This document shows, piece by piece, positions 31,975 to 41,069 of a stretch of 62,223 bases of DNA (the stretch's first letter is position 1; each line of letters begins with the position of its first letter). The stretch is from Bdellovibrionales bacterium (lineage in GTDB: Bacteria > Bdellovibrionota > UBA1018 > CAIMNF01). The stretch spans positions 1 to 62,223 of the forward strand of contig JAFEAO010000011.1 of assembly GCA_018266375.1 (NCBI GenBank). Direction: 5' to 3'. A program made the position numbers and the translations under genes. The notes beneath the pieces are model-generated. The model did no database searches. It saw only the letters and a list, made by a program, of their open reading frames with translations, and was not told the DNA's origin.

Positions 31975-32496
31975 TCAATTCGCCTTCGCTCGGGTTTGTT
32001 TTGATTTTTTTGCCGTATTCGGCTTCACGATGAACGTCTCACGGTAGAGTTTCTTAAAGTCCTTGAGACGCTTCAAAAATTTAGGGTAGGTGTTTCGAGG
32101 GTTTTCTACTTTTGAATCCTTGAAAAGTTTTTTAGCGAGGAGAAGTACCATCTCGCGGTGGCAGTGCTTTCCGATCTGGCACTGACAGACTAAGTAAACG
32201 TCTTTTTTTCGAGCCACACGGACCAATCGCCCAAGTGCTTCCATCCCTTCGTGGTCGATAGTGAAACGCTCGTCGAAGTGAACGCGCTCGAAGGCGCCAT
32301 TGTGATCCTTGTACCGTCGTTTAGCGGAAATCAAGTTTCCGAAAAGTTTTCGATCGGGGGAGAGGCAGGGAAGATACTCGTCGCGGAGCGCGCGATTGAT
32401 GAATCGGGGATAGCGACGCATAATGATGGTCACATACCCGATATCCCGATTCACACGTTCGGAGATGAGATCGGAAACGGAAGCTTGTTTCAACAT
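31975..32496 (-). CDS. DUF488 family protein
   Basis: A 173-residue cytoplasmic protein. The motif VYLVCQCQIGKHCHREMVLL at about residues 110-130 matches the Cys-containing signature of DUF488, a family of unknown enzymatic role. The N-terminal half is basic (MRRYPRFINRALRDEYLPCL). The C-terminus is Lys-rich (NTAKKSKQTRAKAN), suggesting nucleic-acid contact. The ATG has GGAGACC upstream. Confidence 0.75.
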   Translation of the reverse strand: MLKQASVSDLISERVNRDIGYVTIIMRRYPRFINRALRDEYLPCLSPDRKLFGNLISAKRRYKDHNGAFERVHFDERFTIDHEGMEALGRLVRVARKKDVYLVCQCQIGKHCHREMVLLLAKKLFKDSKVENPRNTYPKFLKRLKDFKKLYRETFIVKPNTAKKSKQTRAKAN

Positions 32497-32681
32497 GGGT
32501 CTCCTTTGGTCGTTTGTCGTTTATGTTCTGAATTAGCAATTAAAGTGCCAGACCAACTCTTTTGGAAGCAATAAAGGCAGTATTGGTCAGAAAAACCGTT
32601 TGAGTCAATAATCCTTATGCGAATGGGGCGAGATTGCGCTGGCATTTTTTGTGCACTTGGTGGGGTGCAAAGGAGTGCGTT

Positions 32682-33290
32682 ATGAGAGATCCATTTCACC
32701 CCGAGGCCCACCAGAAGGTGCCTCTGTCTGAAAAATTAAAAACCATCCCAAGCTTTTTCGGGGTTCACCTCGAAGAAAAGCCGGTCTACAACGTGTTACA
32801 TAAAGAAGGACATCTCGAGATTCGGGCCTACGAGCCGATGACGCTCGCCCGGATCACCCTGGACACCGATTACTACGCGTTTCGGGAATCGGCGTTCTTG
32901 GCACTCGCGGATTACATTTTTGGCCGCAACGAGGCTGAGGAAGAGATATCCATGACGACCCCCGTATTTAAGCGCGAGACGGGTAGCGGCTGGACGATGG
33001 CGTTCATGCTCCCGTCGGAGTTCAATGCCGATCTCGCTCCGAAACCGCGAGACTCGGCGATCCAAATCATCGATCAGTCGGCGAAGACGTTCGCGACGCT
33101 CTCCTACCATGGTAATAACACGCCCGAGAAGATGGCGGCGAAACTCGTGGAACTCTCGCATTGGTTGGAGTTGCATAAGACCTATCACGTGCTTTCGAAT
33201 CCGCCGCTCTATGCTCAGTACAACGGACTTTTTACGATTCCGTTTATGAAGCTCAACGAAGTCCAAGTCGAAGTTCAAGCGCTCGATTAA
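32682..33290 (+). CDS. SOUL-family haem-binding protein
   Basis: A 202-residue protein from ATG 32682, which has AAGGAG upstream. The SOUL/HBP fold is shown by YNVLHKEGHLEIRAYEPMTL, EEEISMTTPVFKRETG and WTMAFMLPSEF. No signal peptide, so cytoplasmic. Members bind haem or other tetrapyrroles. The frame extends upstream to 32634 but the inner start has the better ribosome binding site. Confidence 0.9.
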   Translation: MRDPFHPEAHQKVPLSEKLKTIPSFFGVHLEEKPVYNVLHKEGHLEIRAYEPMTLARITLDTDYYAFRESAFLALADYIFGRNEAEEEISMTTPVFKRETGSGWTMAFMLPSEFNADLAPKPRDSAIQIIDQSAKTFATLSYHGNNTPEKMAAKLVELSHWLELHKTYHVLSNPPLYAQYNGLFTIPFMKLNEVQVEVQALD

Positions 33291-33409
33291 CCCGATAGTT
33301 TATCGTGACGTTACGACGTCCTTCGGTTTCAATCCAGCTATAACGCTGCAAAAAACCGGCCGGACGGAATGGCATTGAGATGAGGCAAAAACGGGAGCAT
33401 AATAGTGGC

Positions 33410-34447
33410 ATGAGTTTTTCAACACCGCTCATTCAATTGACCGATAAGGGGCTCTACTGCGAAGCGGGTCAATTTTATATCGATCCGAGTCGTGCGGTGG
33501 AGACGGCGGTGGTGACACATGCTCATAGCGATCACGCCCGCCGGGGCGCTAAGCAATACATTTGCGCAAAGACCGGAGTGGGACTGCTCAAAGTCCGTCT
33601 CGGTAAAAATATCAACGTTCAAGGCGTGCCTTACGGTCAAAAAATCCGTATAGGTAAGGTCGAGGTAAGCCTCCATCCCGCGGGTCACATCCTCGGCTCC
33701 GCCCAAGTGCGTATCGAACACGAAGGCGAAGTTTGGGTCGCTTCAGGCGATTATAAACGCGACGCGGACCCGAGCTGCGAACCTTTTGAAGTGGTCAAGT
33801 GCGATACTTTTATCACGGAAGCGACTTTCGGGACGCCTAAATACACTTGGGATAAAAACTTAAAGCACGGCCTGGCGATTTACGAATGGTGGCAAGACAA
33901 CGCCGCTGAAGGGTATAATTCCGTCGTATTCGGTTACTCGCTTGGAAAAGCGCAACGGATTTTAAGCGAGCTTGCGCCTTATGCGTCGAAGCCTATTTTG
34001 ATTTACGAAACGATTCGCGATCTGACCGAATGTTATCGCGAAGAGGGTAGGGCGATCGCACCGACCGTGGAGCTTAGAGATCGCGTGGCGCTCGAGGAGT
34101 GGGCGATTCAAGGCGATCTTATTCTCGCGCCGCCGTCCGCACTCGACGGAAATTTGCGGATCAAACTCGGAAAGTACCGAACCGCGTTTGCTTCGGGCTG
34201 GATGGGGGGATCGACGTGGCATCGCCAGGACAGCTACGACCATGGATTCGTAATGTCGGATCACGCCGATTGGAACGATCTCAATCAAACCATCCGTGAA
34301 ACCGGCGCGAGTCGGGTATTTGTCCAGCATCGAAACGGCGCGCTCGTGCGTCATCTGCGTAAGTCTGGCATTGATGCTTACTCGGATGAAGATTTACGTT
34401 TGGATAATTATCAGCACCTCGGAGGCACCAATCTCAGTTTATTCTAG
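33410..34447 (+). CDS. Ligase-associated DNA exonuclease (metallo-beta-lactamase fold)
   Basis: A 345-residue nuclease of the MBL/beta-CASP type (TIGR04122). Metal-binding HAHSDHARRG is at about residues 41-50, with HPAGHILGSAQ, ASGDYKRD and the C-terminal SDHADWNDL. The family is normally found with an ATP-dependent DNA ligase and an Lhr-like helicase in a bacterial end-joining or repair cassette; neither adjoins it here. ATG 33410 begins the family-typical sequence; an ATG at 33380 is possible. Confidence 0.9.
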   Translation: MSFSTPLIQLTDKGLYCEAGQFYIDPSRAVETAVVTHAHSDHARRGAKQYICAKTGVGLLKVRLGKNINVQGVPYGQKIRIGKVEVSLHPAGHILGSAQVRIEHEGEVWVASGDYKRDADPSCEPFEVVKCDTFITEATFGTPKYTWDKNLKHGLAIYEWWQDNAAEGYNSVVFGYSLGKAQRILSELAPYASKPILIYETIRDLTECYREEGRAIAPTVELRDRVALEEWAIQGDLILAPPSALDGNLRIKLGKYRTAFASGWMGGSTWHRQDSYDHGFVMSDHADWNDLNQTIRETGASRVFVQHRNGALVRHLRKSGIDAYSDEDLRLDNYQHLGGTNLSLF

Positions 34448-34551
34448 ACGTTTATTTTAAGTATCGATGAAGTGCCGAGAGGCGAAAAGAAAAGAGCCAG
34501 TCGTCGATCCATTCCATTACTTAAGGCACGGCTTTAGGTTATGATCGATGC

Positions 34552-35343
34552 ATGATCACCCGTCTCGCACCGACACCCAGCGGTCACTTGCACTGGGGCA
34601 ATTTATACAATTTTGCGATGACGTGGGCGCGCGTTCAAAAAGCGGGAGGGAAGTTGTGGTTGCGCATCGACGATGTCGACGCCACCCGAATGCGGCCCGA
34701 GTATGTGGCCGAGATTTTTGAGTTGCTCCCGTGGCTCGGATTTCAATGGCAAGAGGGGCCAACGTCGGCCGAAGAATTCTCTAAAAAATTTTCGCAGAGT
34801 TTGCGACGCGACGAATACCGGGCTGCGGTCGATAGACTCAAGACTTACGCCTGCAATTGCTCGCGTCAGCAAATTCAGGAGCGCACGGGCGGATCCGTAC
34901 AATATGACGGGTATTGCCGTACTCGCGGGTTAAAGTTTGAGGCCGAGGTCACGACGCTCCGGACGGAGTTGCCCGGCCGCGCCGACACCATCGTTTGGAC
35001 CAAGGACGACCGACCGGCTTATCACGTGGTCAGTATCGTCGATGATCTGCGGATGGGCACGACCCATCTGATTCGAGGGGAAGACTTGAGAGAATCCTCT
35101 CAAGTTCAGGTAGCTCTTGCAGAATTAATGGGGGAGTCTCGGTATTCAAAAATCGAGCACGAATTCCATCCTCTGATCTTGGGCGCCCAAGGCCAGAAGC
35201 TTTCCAAGTCCGAAGGCTCGGATTCGATCGTTGGGTTTCGTGCGCGCGCGGATGCCGATGCGCCCGAAGTGTGGCATCGCTTTGCACAGATCGCGGAGTT
35301 GAAGCCGATGCGTAGTTTGCAAGACGCCCTCATGATATTCTAA
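34552..35343 (+). CDS. gluQ: Glutamyl-Q tRNA(Asp) synthetase
   Basis: A truncated glutamyl-tRNA synthetase-like enzyme of 263 residues that attaches glutamate to queuosine in tRNA-Asp. The HIGH-like motif is HLHWGN (12-17) after RLAPTPSG, and the KMSKS-like motif is KLSKSEG near 222. A zinc site is seen in CNCSRQQI and YDGYCR. It lacks the anticodon-binding domain, as expected. Its stop lies 4 bases before the MFS gene, so the two are probably co-transcribed. Confidence 0.9.
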   Translation: MITRLAPTPSGHLHWGNLYNFAMTWARVQKAGGKLWLRIDDVDATRMRPEYVAEIFELLPWLGFQWQEGPTSAEEFSKKFSQSLRRDEYRAAVDRLKTYACNCSRQQIQERTGGSVQYDGYCRTRGLKFEAEVTTLRTELPGRADTIVWTKDDRPAYHVVSIVDDLRMGTTHLIRGEDLRESSQVQVALAELMGESRYSKIEHEFHPLILGAQGQKLSKSEGSDSIVGFRARADADAPEVWHRFAQIAELKPMRSLQDALMIF

Positions 35344-35347
35344 GTAC

Positions 35348-36574
35348 ATGCTCCTCGATCTCTCTCCGCTCAAGCAGAACCGTGAGTACCGGCTGCTGTA
35401 TTTCGGCCAATTTATCTCTTTCTTCGGCACGATGGTGACCTACGTCGCTGTCCCCTATCAGATTTACCAGCTCACGAAGGACAACGCGCTCGTCGGCTCG
35501 CTCGGGATCGTGCAGCTCGTCCCACTCCTGATTTTTGGTCTCATCGGTGGAACGTACGCCGATCGCATCAACCGACGGAAGATGCTGCTCGTGTGCGAGA
35601 TGTTACTCGGCCTTTGCGTGGCGGGGCTTGCGATCAATGCGATGATGCCGGCGCCGTCGGTAACCGCGATCTTTATCTTGGTCGCGATCTCGCAAGGGCT
35701 GAACGGATTCCACCGTCCCGCGATGGACGCGATGACACAGACTCTAGTGTCGAGAGAACAATACGCCGCCATCGGCGCTCTAAATAGTTTCCGCTACTCG
35801 GTCGGCGCGATCGCCGGACCGGCCCTGGGGGGTGGATTGATTGCCGCGTTTGGAATCAAGGGCGCCTTTGTTTTTGATGCCGTTACTTTTCCGGTTGCGT
35901 TTATTTCCTTATACTTGATGAAGCCGCTCGCGACACCGCCCGCAAGCGCCAAATCGCCTTGGGCCGACGCCAAAGAAGGACTCAAGTACGCGCTCTCGAA
36001 ACCCGAGCTGGTGGGCACCTACATCATCGATCTGGTGGCGATGATCTTTGCCTTCCCGGTGGCGCTCTTTCCGGCGATGTCGGACGGATGGGGCGGGGCG
36101 AAGGCTGCAGGAATTTTGTTTTCGTCGATGGCGATAGGTTCCCTGATTGTCACGGCGTTTAGTGGCTGGTCATCCAAGATCACCCATCATGGACGGCTGG
36201 TGGTTTACGCCGCAACCGCTTGGGCGGTCGGGATTGTTTTCTTGGGACAGGCCACACAACTCTGGCTCGCGGTCGCTTGCCTCGCGTTTGCGGGTGGCGC
36301 CGATATGATCAGTGGTTTGTTTCGAGGATTGATTTGGAACGAGACGATCCCCAACACTTTGCGCGGCCGCTTGTCGGGGATCGAAATGATTTCTTATATG
36401 GCGGGGCCCCTGCTCGGGAATGCTCGAGCAGGATGGATGGCGGCACAGACGTCGGTTGCGACGAGCGTGACTGTTGGCGGGGTGGTGTGCGCGGCGGCCG
36501 TGATCGGCACAGCATTCCTACTCCCGCAATTCTGGCGTTACCAAAGTACAAGAGCCGTTAAGCTGACTTCTTGA
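35348..36574 (+). CDS. MFS exporter, EntS-like
   Basis: A 408-residue major facilitator protein with about 12 membrane helices. The MFS signature loop is GGTYADRINRRKMLLVCEML, and LSPLKQNREYRLLYFGQFIS is the typical N-terminus of the MFS_3/EntS group that exports siderophores or drugs. QGLNGFHRPAMDAMTQTLVS is also group-typical. The substrate cannot be predicted. Its 3' end overlaps the convergent DUF4383 gene by 17 bases. Confidence 0.88.
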   Translation: MLLDLSPLKQNREYRLLYFGQFISFFGTMVTYVAVPYQIYQLTKDNALVGSLGIVQLVPLLIFGLIGGTYADRINRRKMLLVCEMLLGLCVAGLAINAMMPAPSVTAIFILVAISQGLNGFHRPAMDAMTQTLVSREQYAAIGALNSFRYSVGAIAGPALGGGLIAAFGIKGAFVFDAVTFPVAFISLYLMKPLATPPASAKSPWADAKEGLKYALSKPELVGTYIIDLVAMIFAFPVALFPAMSDGWGGAKAAGILFSSMAIGSLIVTAFSGWSSKITHHGRLVVYAATAWAVGIVFLGQATQLWLAVACLAFAGGADMISGLFRGLIWNETIPNTLRGRLSGIEMISYMAGPLLGNARAGWMAAQTSVATSVTVGGVVCAAAVIGTAFLLPQFWRYQSTRAVKLTS

Positions 36575-37046
36575 TCGGTTTTTCGAACTGCGGCTCGACC
36601 GCGTTTTTAACTTCGACGTTGGTCGAGGCTTTTCTAGGCAGCGTGAATCCGAAGTATCCGCCGACTAAAGCGAACACGAGGTGTTCCCACATGGTGCCGG
36701 CGAAAAGTGGCCATCTGCCGCCCAAGGTGTTCGTCGCCGGAATCATGCCGAGGATCGCAAGCGCGCCCATGACAAAAAACACGGCTTTCGCGTAGAGGAT
36801 CGAGCGAGGCAGCGAGGTTTGTTCGCCGCTTGCCGCTGAAATCCCGATGAGGCCGAAAACGATGAGCGCCACTTTGTTAAAGATGTTCATCGGGAATAAT
36901 CCCAAGAACAGACCGTAACTGGTGTTCACGTCTAAAAGCGGAAGTTCGGAAGTAAACGGATCGGTCGACAGCGTAGGAATAAGTGACAATACACCCATGA
37001 GCAGCATCACGATACCGCTGACTAGGGCAAATTTTCTCGGTTGCAT
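36558..37046 (-). CDS. DUF4383-like membrane protein
   Basis: A 162-residue protein with four membrane helices (FALVSGIVMLLMGVLSLIP, KVALIVFGLIGISAAS, AVFFVMGALAILGMIPA, HLVFALVGGYFGFTLP). FPMNIFNKVALIVFGLIGI matches the DUF4383 pattern. Function unknown. The C-terminal tail VEVKNAVEPQFEKPIKKSA is cytoplasmic. Strong AGGAGATC ribosome binding site. Confidence 0.78.
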   Translation of the reverse strand: MQPRKFALVSGIVMLLMGVLSLIPTLSTDPFTSELPLLDVNTSYGLFLGLFPMNIFNKVALIVFGLIGISAASGEQTSLPRSILYAKAVFFVMGALAILGMIPATNTLGGRWPLFAGTMWEHLVFALVGGYFGFTLPRKASTNVEVKNAVEPQFEKPIKKSA

Positions 37047-37129
37047 AATATGATCTCCTTATACTTGTCTTTAAAGCAATTCTTGGACCATCCCGATCTG
37101 GCCGAGTTTTTGCAAATCTCCCCGGTAGT

Positions 37130-37378
37130 ATGATGAACGAGGAAAGAAAGGATGAAGTCAGTCCGGTAGAAGACGTCGACATCAAGCGACTTCGACGGGG
37201 CCGCTCCGGCGCCCCGAACAACAGCGGTGACCGATATTTTTACAACGTTCACGCCGACAGTTTGGGTGCCGCAGACGGATGGGCGCAAAACACAATCTGG
37301 GGCAATCGTTCGCTCGTCGAAGATAAAGAAGAGCAAAAACCAAAACAAAAAGACCAAGGAGGGACACCACTGTGTTGA
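37130..37378 (+). CDS. Small acidic/basic hypothetical protein
   Basis: An 82-residue hydrophilic protein with no membrane segment or known domain (EERKDEVSPVEDVDIKRLRR, LGAADGWAQNTIWGNRSLVE). GC-rich third positions suggest real coding, unlike the antisense frame in the same place. Its end overlaps the strong ribosome binding site and GTG start of the tiny membrane peptide that follows. Fills most of the 346-base space after the DUF4383 gene. Confidence 0.4.
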   Translation: MMNEERKDEVSPVEDVDIKRLRRGRSGAPNNSGDRYFYNVHADSLGAADGWAQNTIWGNRSLVEDKEEQKPKQKDQGGTPLC

Positions 37379-37467
37379 TCGTAGGAGACCAAATGTTGAT
37401 CATCGTCGTATTCTCGGCCGCAATTTTAGGGGGAATGGCCGCTTCAGCGGTTAGTTCCCGTTTGTAA
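37372..37467 (+). CDS. Tiny membrane peptide (31 or 24 residues)
   Basis: The GTG at 37372 has AAGGAGGG eight bases upstream; the in-frame ATG at 37393 also has AGGAG. Either start gives a peptide ending MLIIVVFSAAILGGMAASAV, SSRL, which is a single hydrophobic helix. It lies 20 bases upstream of the DUF4142 gene on the same strand. Two good ribosome binding sites argue that it is real. Its role is unknown. Confidence 0.5.
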   Translation: MLIVGDQMLIIVVFSAAILGGMAASAVSSRL

Positions 37468-37486
37468 AAAGTAGAAAGGAACCGTT

Positions 37487-38017
37487 ATGAAAACTCTAAT
37501 AATCCTCAGCGCGTATTTTTTTACGTCGTTTTTAGTGAATGCGCATGCCGGACAATCCATGTCCGTCAGTGCGTTGAATGACCCGCAGATCGCGGCGGTC
37601 GTCGAAACCGCCAACAACGGCGAAATCGAACTGGCGAAACTCGCGCGCGTGACCACCACCAATGACCGGATTAAAAACTTCGCGTCGATGATGGTCGACC
37701 ACCACACCGAAAATAACGCCAAGGTCGATCACTTGATGAGCAAGCTCGACGAGAGACCGATTAAAAACAACGTCAGTCAGGACCTCGCCAACGATGCTCA
37801 GAAAATAATCGATAAGCAACGCACTTTGACCGGAACCGATTACGATCGCGCGTATATGGATTCGCAGATCGCCATGCATCGAGAAGTGCTTCGCGACTTG
37901 AATCAAAAATTGATTCCTAACGCGAGCAATGGCGAGCTTCGCCGGATGTTGGAAGACACTCGTGAGACGGTTCAGACGCACTTAGCGACCGCGGAGTCGA
38001 TCCGTTCGTCGCTCTAG
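37487..38017 (+). CDS. DUF4142 ferritin-like exported protein
   Basis: A 176-residue protein with a signal peptide ending AHA (about residue 21). The mature part is a four-helix DUF4142 domain (DPQIAAVVETANNGEIELAK, FASMMVDHHTENNAKVDHLM, YMDSQIAMHREVLRDLNQKL) with several His and Glu residues placed as in ferritin-like folds. Family members are periplasmic and of unknown function. Ribosome binding site GAAAGGA. Confidence 0.88.
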   Translation: MKTLIILSAYFFTSFLVNAHAGQSMSVSALNDPQIAAVVETANNGEIELAKLARVTTTNDRIKNFASMMVDHHTENNAKVDHLMSKLDERPIKNNVSQDLANDAQKIIDKQRTLTGTDYDRAYMDSQIAMHREVLRDLNQKLIPNASNGELRRMLEDTRETVQTHLATAESIRSSL

Positions 38018-38026
38018 AGCCCGGAA

Positions 38027-38434
38027 TTACGGAAACAATACTTTAAATGCTTCGTCGGGACTCATCAATCCCTGGGAAACCGAACGAAGGATCACTAATC
38101 GAGCCTCGGTTTCAGTAGTTGGAGCCGGGGCTGATTCGTTTAGGGTGGGAGTCGGAGCTACGACCGAGCCGGCCGTCGAATTCGGCTGAGCCGGGAGATC
38201 GACGCCGTTGGCGAGATACATGATTCGCGCCATCTTCGCGCGGAAATCAGCCGGCAAGCCTTGCTCGAACTCGGCCATATCTTTTTGAATATTGAACCCC
38301 GCCATTGAATTGTGCATGAGCGTCTGCAGCTTCATCATTTGTTGCGGCGAGAGCGTACGCATGAGTTCGGTCATTTCGGAAATCGCTTGGGGGCTCATTT
38401 TGGATGGATCAAACATAGAAGGCAGTCTAAACAA
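38027..38434 (-). CDS. Hypothetical cytoplasmic protein
   Basis: A 135-residue helical protein with a Met-rich N-terminus (SPQAISEMTELMRTLSPQQM, MKLQTLMHNSMAGFNIQKDM), a Pro/Ala/Thr linker and a C-terminal helix (ARLVILRSVSQGLMSPDEAF) resembling a short SHOCT-like oligomerisation segment. The TTG at 38434 has AGAGG four bases upstream; an ATG six codons later lacks such a site. Convergent with the DUF4142 gene. Confidence 0.6.
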   Translation of the reverse strand: MFRLPSMFDPSKMSPQAISEMTELMRTLSPQQMMKLQTLMHNSMAGFNIQKDMAEFEQGLPADFRAKMARIMYLANGVDLPAQPNSTAGSVVAPTPTLNESAPAPTTETEARLVILRSVSQGLMSPDEAFKVLFP

Positions 38435-38443
38435 AAATCCTCT

Positions 38444-38644
38444 CTAAAGCGAGGGGGGCTTGAATATTGTCGTTCGGGGTAGAGAGACATCAAACGAGCA
38501 AAAATAACGGTTCTCATTGAACTCAATTTGGCCTGAAACCGCCGCACCCGAAGGTGCGACGTCCCCGAGAAAGCTGATCGTGTCTTCCATTTCAGTTTGG
38601 ACGCCGAGATCGGGCTGGAAACCGATGTAGTGAACCTTGTTCAT
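38444..38644 (-). CDS. Small hypothetical protein, possibly PilZ-like
   Basis: A 66-residue frame from ATG 38644, which has GGAGG ten bases upstream. The sequence (NKVHYIGFQPDLGVQTEMED, SGQIEFNENRYFCSFDVSLP) looks like a small beta domain. No firm family match; the resemblance to a PilZ fragment is weak. It is minus strand, 10 bases before the Met-rich protein gene, so the two may be co-transcribed. Confidence 0.45.
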   Translation of the reverse strand: MNKVHYIGFQPDLGVQTEMEDTISFLGDVAPSGAAVSGQIEFNENRYFCSFDVSLPRTTIFKPPSL

Positions 38645-38786
38645 ACCCAGTTCCTCCACAGTAATGGAATGAGCATAAAATTGGCCAGGACAAGGTGGGT
38701 CACAAAATCATAATGACACGCCCCTGGTGAGCACTCTCTTGTATTAGTTGCGCATCCTGCTACCCTAAAGATGCAAGGAGAAGCTT

Positions 38787-39182
38787 ATGGGTAAAATGCC
38801 GATGATCGCGCGTATTCTGCTAGGGTTGATTTTTTTCGTGTTCGGATTGATGGGTCTACTGAATTTGGCGCCCCCTCCACCCAATATGCCTGAAAAGCTG
38901 GCGGCATTCATGACCGGCATCATGGCGACAGGATACTTTTTCCCGCTTCTGAAGAGTACCGAAGTGGTGTGTGGTGCGCTCCTGCTCGCGAACCGTTTTG
39001 TAGCGCTTGCTCTCGTCGTTCTTGCACCGATCATCATCAATATCGTCGGCGTTAACGTCTTCTTGCAGCCAAGCGGTCTTCCGTTGGCATTGGTTATCGT
39101 GGCGCTCGAAGCGTACCTCGCATTTTTCTCGCCTTATAAAGGACCGATTCAGGCGCTTTTTAAAGCTAAGCCCGCGGCTTAG
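38787..39182 (+). CDS. DoxX-like membrane protein
   Basis: A 131-residue integral membrane protein with four helices (ARILLGLIFFVFGLMGLLNL, KLAAFMTGIMATGYFFPLLK, GALLLANRFVALALVVLAPI, LALVIVALEAYLAFFSPYKG). The spacing and the EVVCGALLL segment match DoxX/DoxD-like proteins. Function in bacteria is poorly defined, linked in some cases to redox stress. Ribosome binding site AAGGAGAAGC lies further upstream near another in-frame ATG. Confidence 0.8.
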   Translation: MGKMPMIARILLGLIFFVFGLMGLLNLAPPPPNMPEKLAAFMTGIMATGYFFPLLKSTEVVCGALLLANRFVALALVVLAPIIINIVGVNVFLQPSGLPLALVIVALEAYLAFFSPYKGPIQALFKAKPAA

Positions 39183-39249
39183 CTTAGCGGAATGCCTTTG
39201 ACATCCCTCGGGTAGTTTCATACGTTCACTCTAAATCCAGGGGTTATCT

Positions 39250-40035
39250 ATGAAACATCTCTTTGCGGTCGCACTCGTTTCTTTTGCATTCACGTCCGCA
39301 CACGCCACCATTTATTTGGTCGATACCGATGCCAAAACTCACGATATCGGTATGGCCGTGATCTCAAGCGGTCCGGTCGTGACTTACAAACCAAGCCCGA
39401 TGACCGGCATCAAAGGCGTCGGCTTTGTCGGATGGAGCGGAAATGCCGCGAACGTGAATCCTGAGCTCGATAAAAAAGTATTCGCGATGATGAAGGCCTC
39501 TTCATCCGCGCACGATATCGAAGCCGTCGTCGATCAAAAAATCCACGGGTGGTATTCGCGCTATATGTTTGTCTCTTATCAGGGAGTCGTGGGCCACGTG
39601 TTCCCGCCGCGCGGATGCGCGCAGCCCGAGTGCGGAGTGCAGTACGGCAAAGACAACGGATTTATTGTCATGGGCGGGGGACTTGAGCCCAACGTCGTTC
39701 AAAAAACGGCCGATGCTTTCGAAAGAGTCCATACAATGGACATCCCGCTCGAATGCAAACTCCTCCTGGGCGTGCAGACCATCATCAATGTCGGCGGAGA
39801 GGTTGAAGAATTCAAAGAAGCGCGTATCTCGACCGACGGACCGAATTTGACCGAACAATCCAACTTTACCTCGGTCGTCGGCGAAGCCAAGGTCGTCGAG
39901 GATTTCCGTGCGAAAATGGCGATGAAGGGTTTGAAGTGCCCGGCAACTCGTAACGCGCGTCACGAGTCAGACGCGGCCGCGATCGAGCGGGTTCAATTCA
40001 AAAAGAAACTCACTCCCGGCGTGATCGATCTTTAA
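39250..40035 (+). CDS. DUF1028-family exported protein
   Basis: A 261-residue protein with a signal peptide ending AHA (about 19). The mature N-terminus starts at Thr after a small residue (TIYLVDTDAKTHDIGMAVIS), as in the Ntn-hydrolase-like DUF1028 proteins. GVGFVGWSGNAANVNPELDK and YGKDNGFIVMGGGLEPNVVQ fit the same family. Catalytic activity is unproven. Convergent with the outer-membrane protein gene that follows. Confidence 0.65.
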   Translation: MKHLFAVALVSFAFTSAHATIYLVDTDAKTHDIGMAVISSGPVVTYKPSPMTGIKGVGFVGWSGNAANVNPELDKKVFAMMKASSSAHDIEAVVDQKIHGWYSRYMFVSYQGVVGHVFPPRGCAQPECGVQYGKDNGFIVMGGGLEPNVVQKTADAFERVHTMDIPLECKLLLGVQTIINVGGEVEEFKEARISTDGPNLTEQSNFTSVVGEAKVVEDFRAKMAMKGLKCPATRNARHESDAAAIERVQFKKKLTPGVIDL

Positions 40036-40046
40036 ATGAGTCGCGC

Positions 40047-40964
40047 TTAGTAAGCCACGATCGGCTTGTTCTTCTTGGCCGGTTTCCAATTCATGGTCAC
40101 GCGAATGCCCGCCGAGTAGGTGTAAGGGCTAACATCGCGCAAGCCGTAGTCGGCTGACGTGAACAAGCGCACTCGTTTTCCCAGTTGCTTTTGGGCTTCG
40201 AAGTACAAAGTTTGAGGGCGATCAAAGTTTTTACGCCAGCCGGTGTAACCGTGGAACCCAGTCGTGAACATCCAGCCCCGGTTAAACACGAACTGAGCCG
40301 CAAGCCCATAACGATAAGCATCGTTTTGAGAGTGGACGCCGTCGTCCCAAGCCATGAAGCCCGCTTCGCCAATGATTCGGATTTTGCGGAGCCAAGTCGG
40401 ATTGCTCATTAAAATATCTTTGGCGACGAGGAAATCAAACGCGTATCCGGTCGAATCGGTAAAACGGCGATCTTCGAACCCGCCCGAAGCGGTCTTCACC
40501 GAGACCGACACCGAGACGGTCGGCCACCATTTACCGGGCTTCTCACCGACGAGACGGGTTTTGAAACGCGCGATCACGTCGCCGACATTCGCGCCCGATG
40601 CGGTACGAGGGTCGAACTGCGCCAAACCTTCGTTGCTGAGCTTCCATTTTTCGTACAGGTAGGTGATCTCAAGAGATGAGAGGGCGGAGAACGGGATTTC
40701 AACGCGCGCGACGCCGGTGTGGGTAAAGCTGGAGAATCGATCTTTGATGTATCGGTAGCTGACGTCGACGACGACTCCATCTGAGTAAACGTGAGCGTCG
40801 GTCACGCGCCACATCCACGGTGCGAACGCGTTGGGCCCCATCGTGCCGGGCGAAACTTTGTAATCCGGACTCGTGACAGGCGGACTGTACTGCGCGAAAG
40901 CCGAAGTCGCTGACAAGACGGTGAGACTCAAGATGAGCAGGATTGACGTTTTCATTGCGGCCAT
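40047..40964 (-). CDS. Outer-membrane beta-barrel-like protein
   Basis: A 305-residue exported protein with a signal peptide ending AFA (about 24). Alternating amphipathic strands run through the mature part (WWPTVSVSVSVKTASGGFED, QFVFNRGWMFTTGFHGYTGW, SYTYSAGIRVTMNWKP-like end). The C-terminus is not a classical aromatic, so membrane insertion is uncertain. No specific family recognised. Confidence 0.6.
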   Translation of the reverse strand: MAAMKTSILLILSLTVLSATSAFAQYSPPVTSPDYKVSPGTMGPNAFAPWMWRVTDAHVYSDGVVVDVSYRYIKDRFSSFTHTGVARVEIPFSALSSLEITYLYEKWKLSNEGLAQFDPRTASGANVGDVIARFKTRLVGEKPGKWWPTVSVSVSVKTASGGFEDRRFTDSTGYAFDFLVAKDILMSNPTWLRKIRIIGEAGFMAWDDGVHSQNDAYRYGLAAQFVFNRGWMFTTGFHGYTGWRKNFDRPQTLYFEAQKQLGKRVRLFTSADYGLRDVSPYTYSAGIRVTMNWKPAKKNKPIVAY

Positions 40965-40980
40965 CGTATATGAGGCTTGT

Positions 40981-41031
40981 TTGAATCTCCATGATTTTAT
41001 ATATTTTATAAATAAAAATATGGAGATTCAA
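40981..41031. repeat. 12-bp inverted repeat between ahcY and the next gene
   Basis: Perfect arms TTGAATCTCCAT (40981-40992) and ATGGAGATTCAA (41020-41031) around an AT-only loop. It lies 39 bases after the ahcY stop and 17 bases before the next start, so it may end ahcY transcription or be a regulator site for the outer-membrane protein gene. Confidence 0.5.
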
Positions 41032-41069
41032 CGAGGTTCGTTACAAAAACACTTTTCGGTGCTCTTAAA

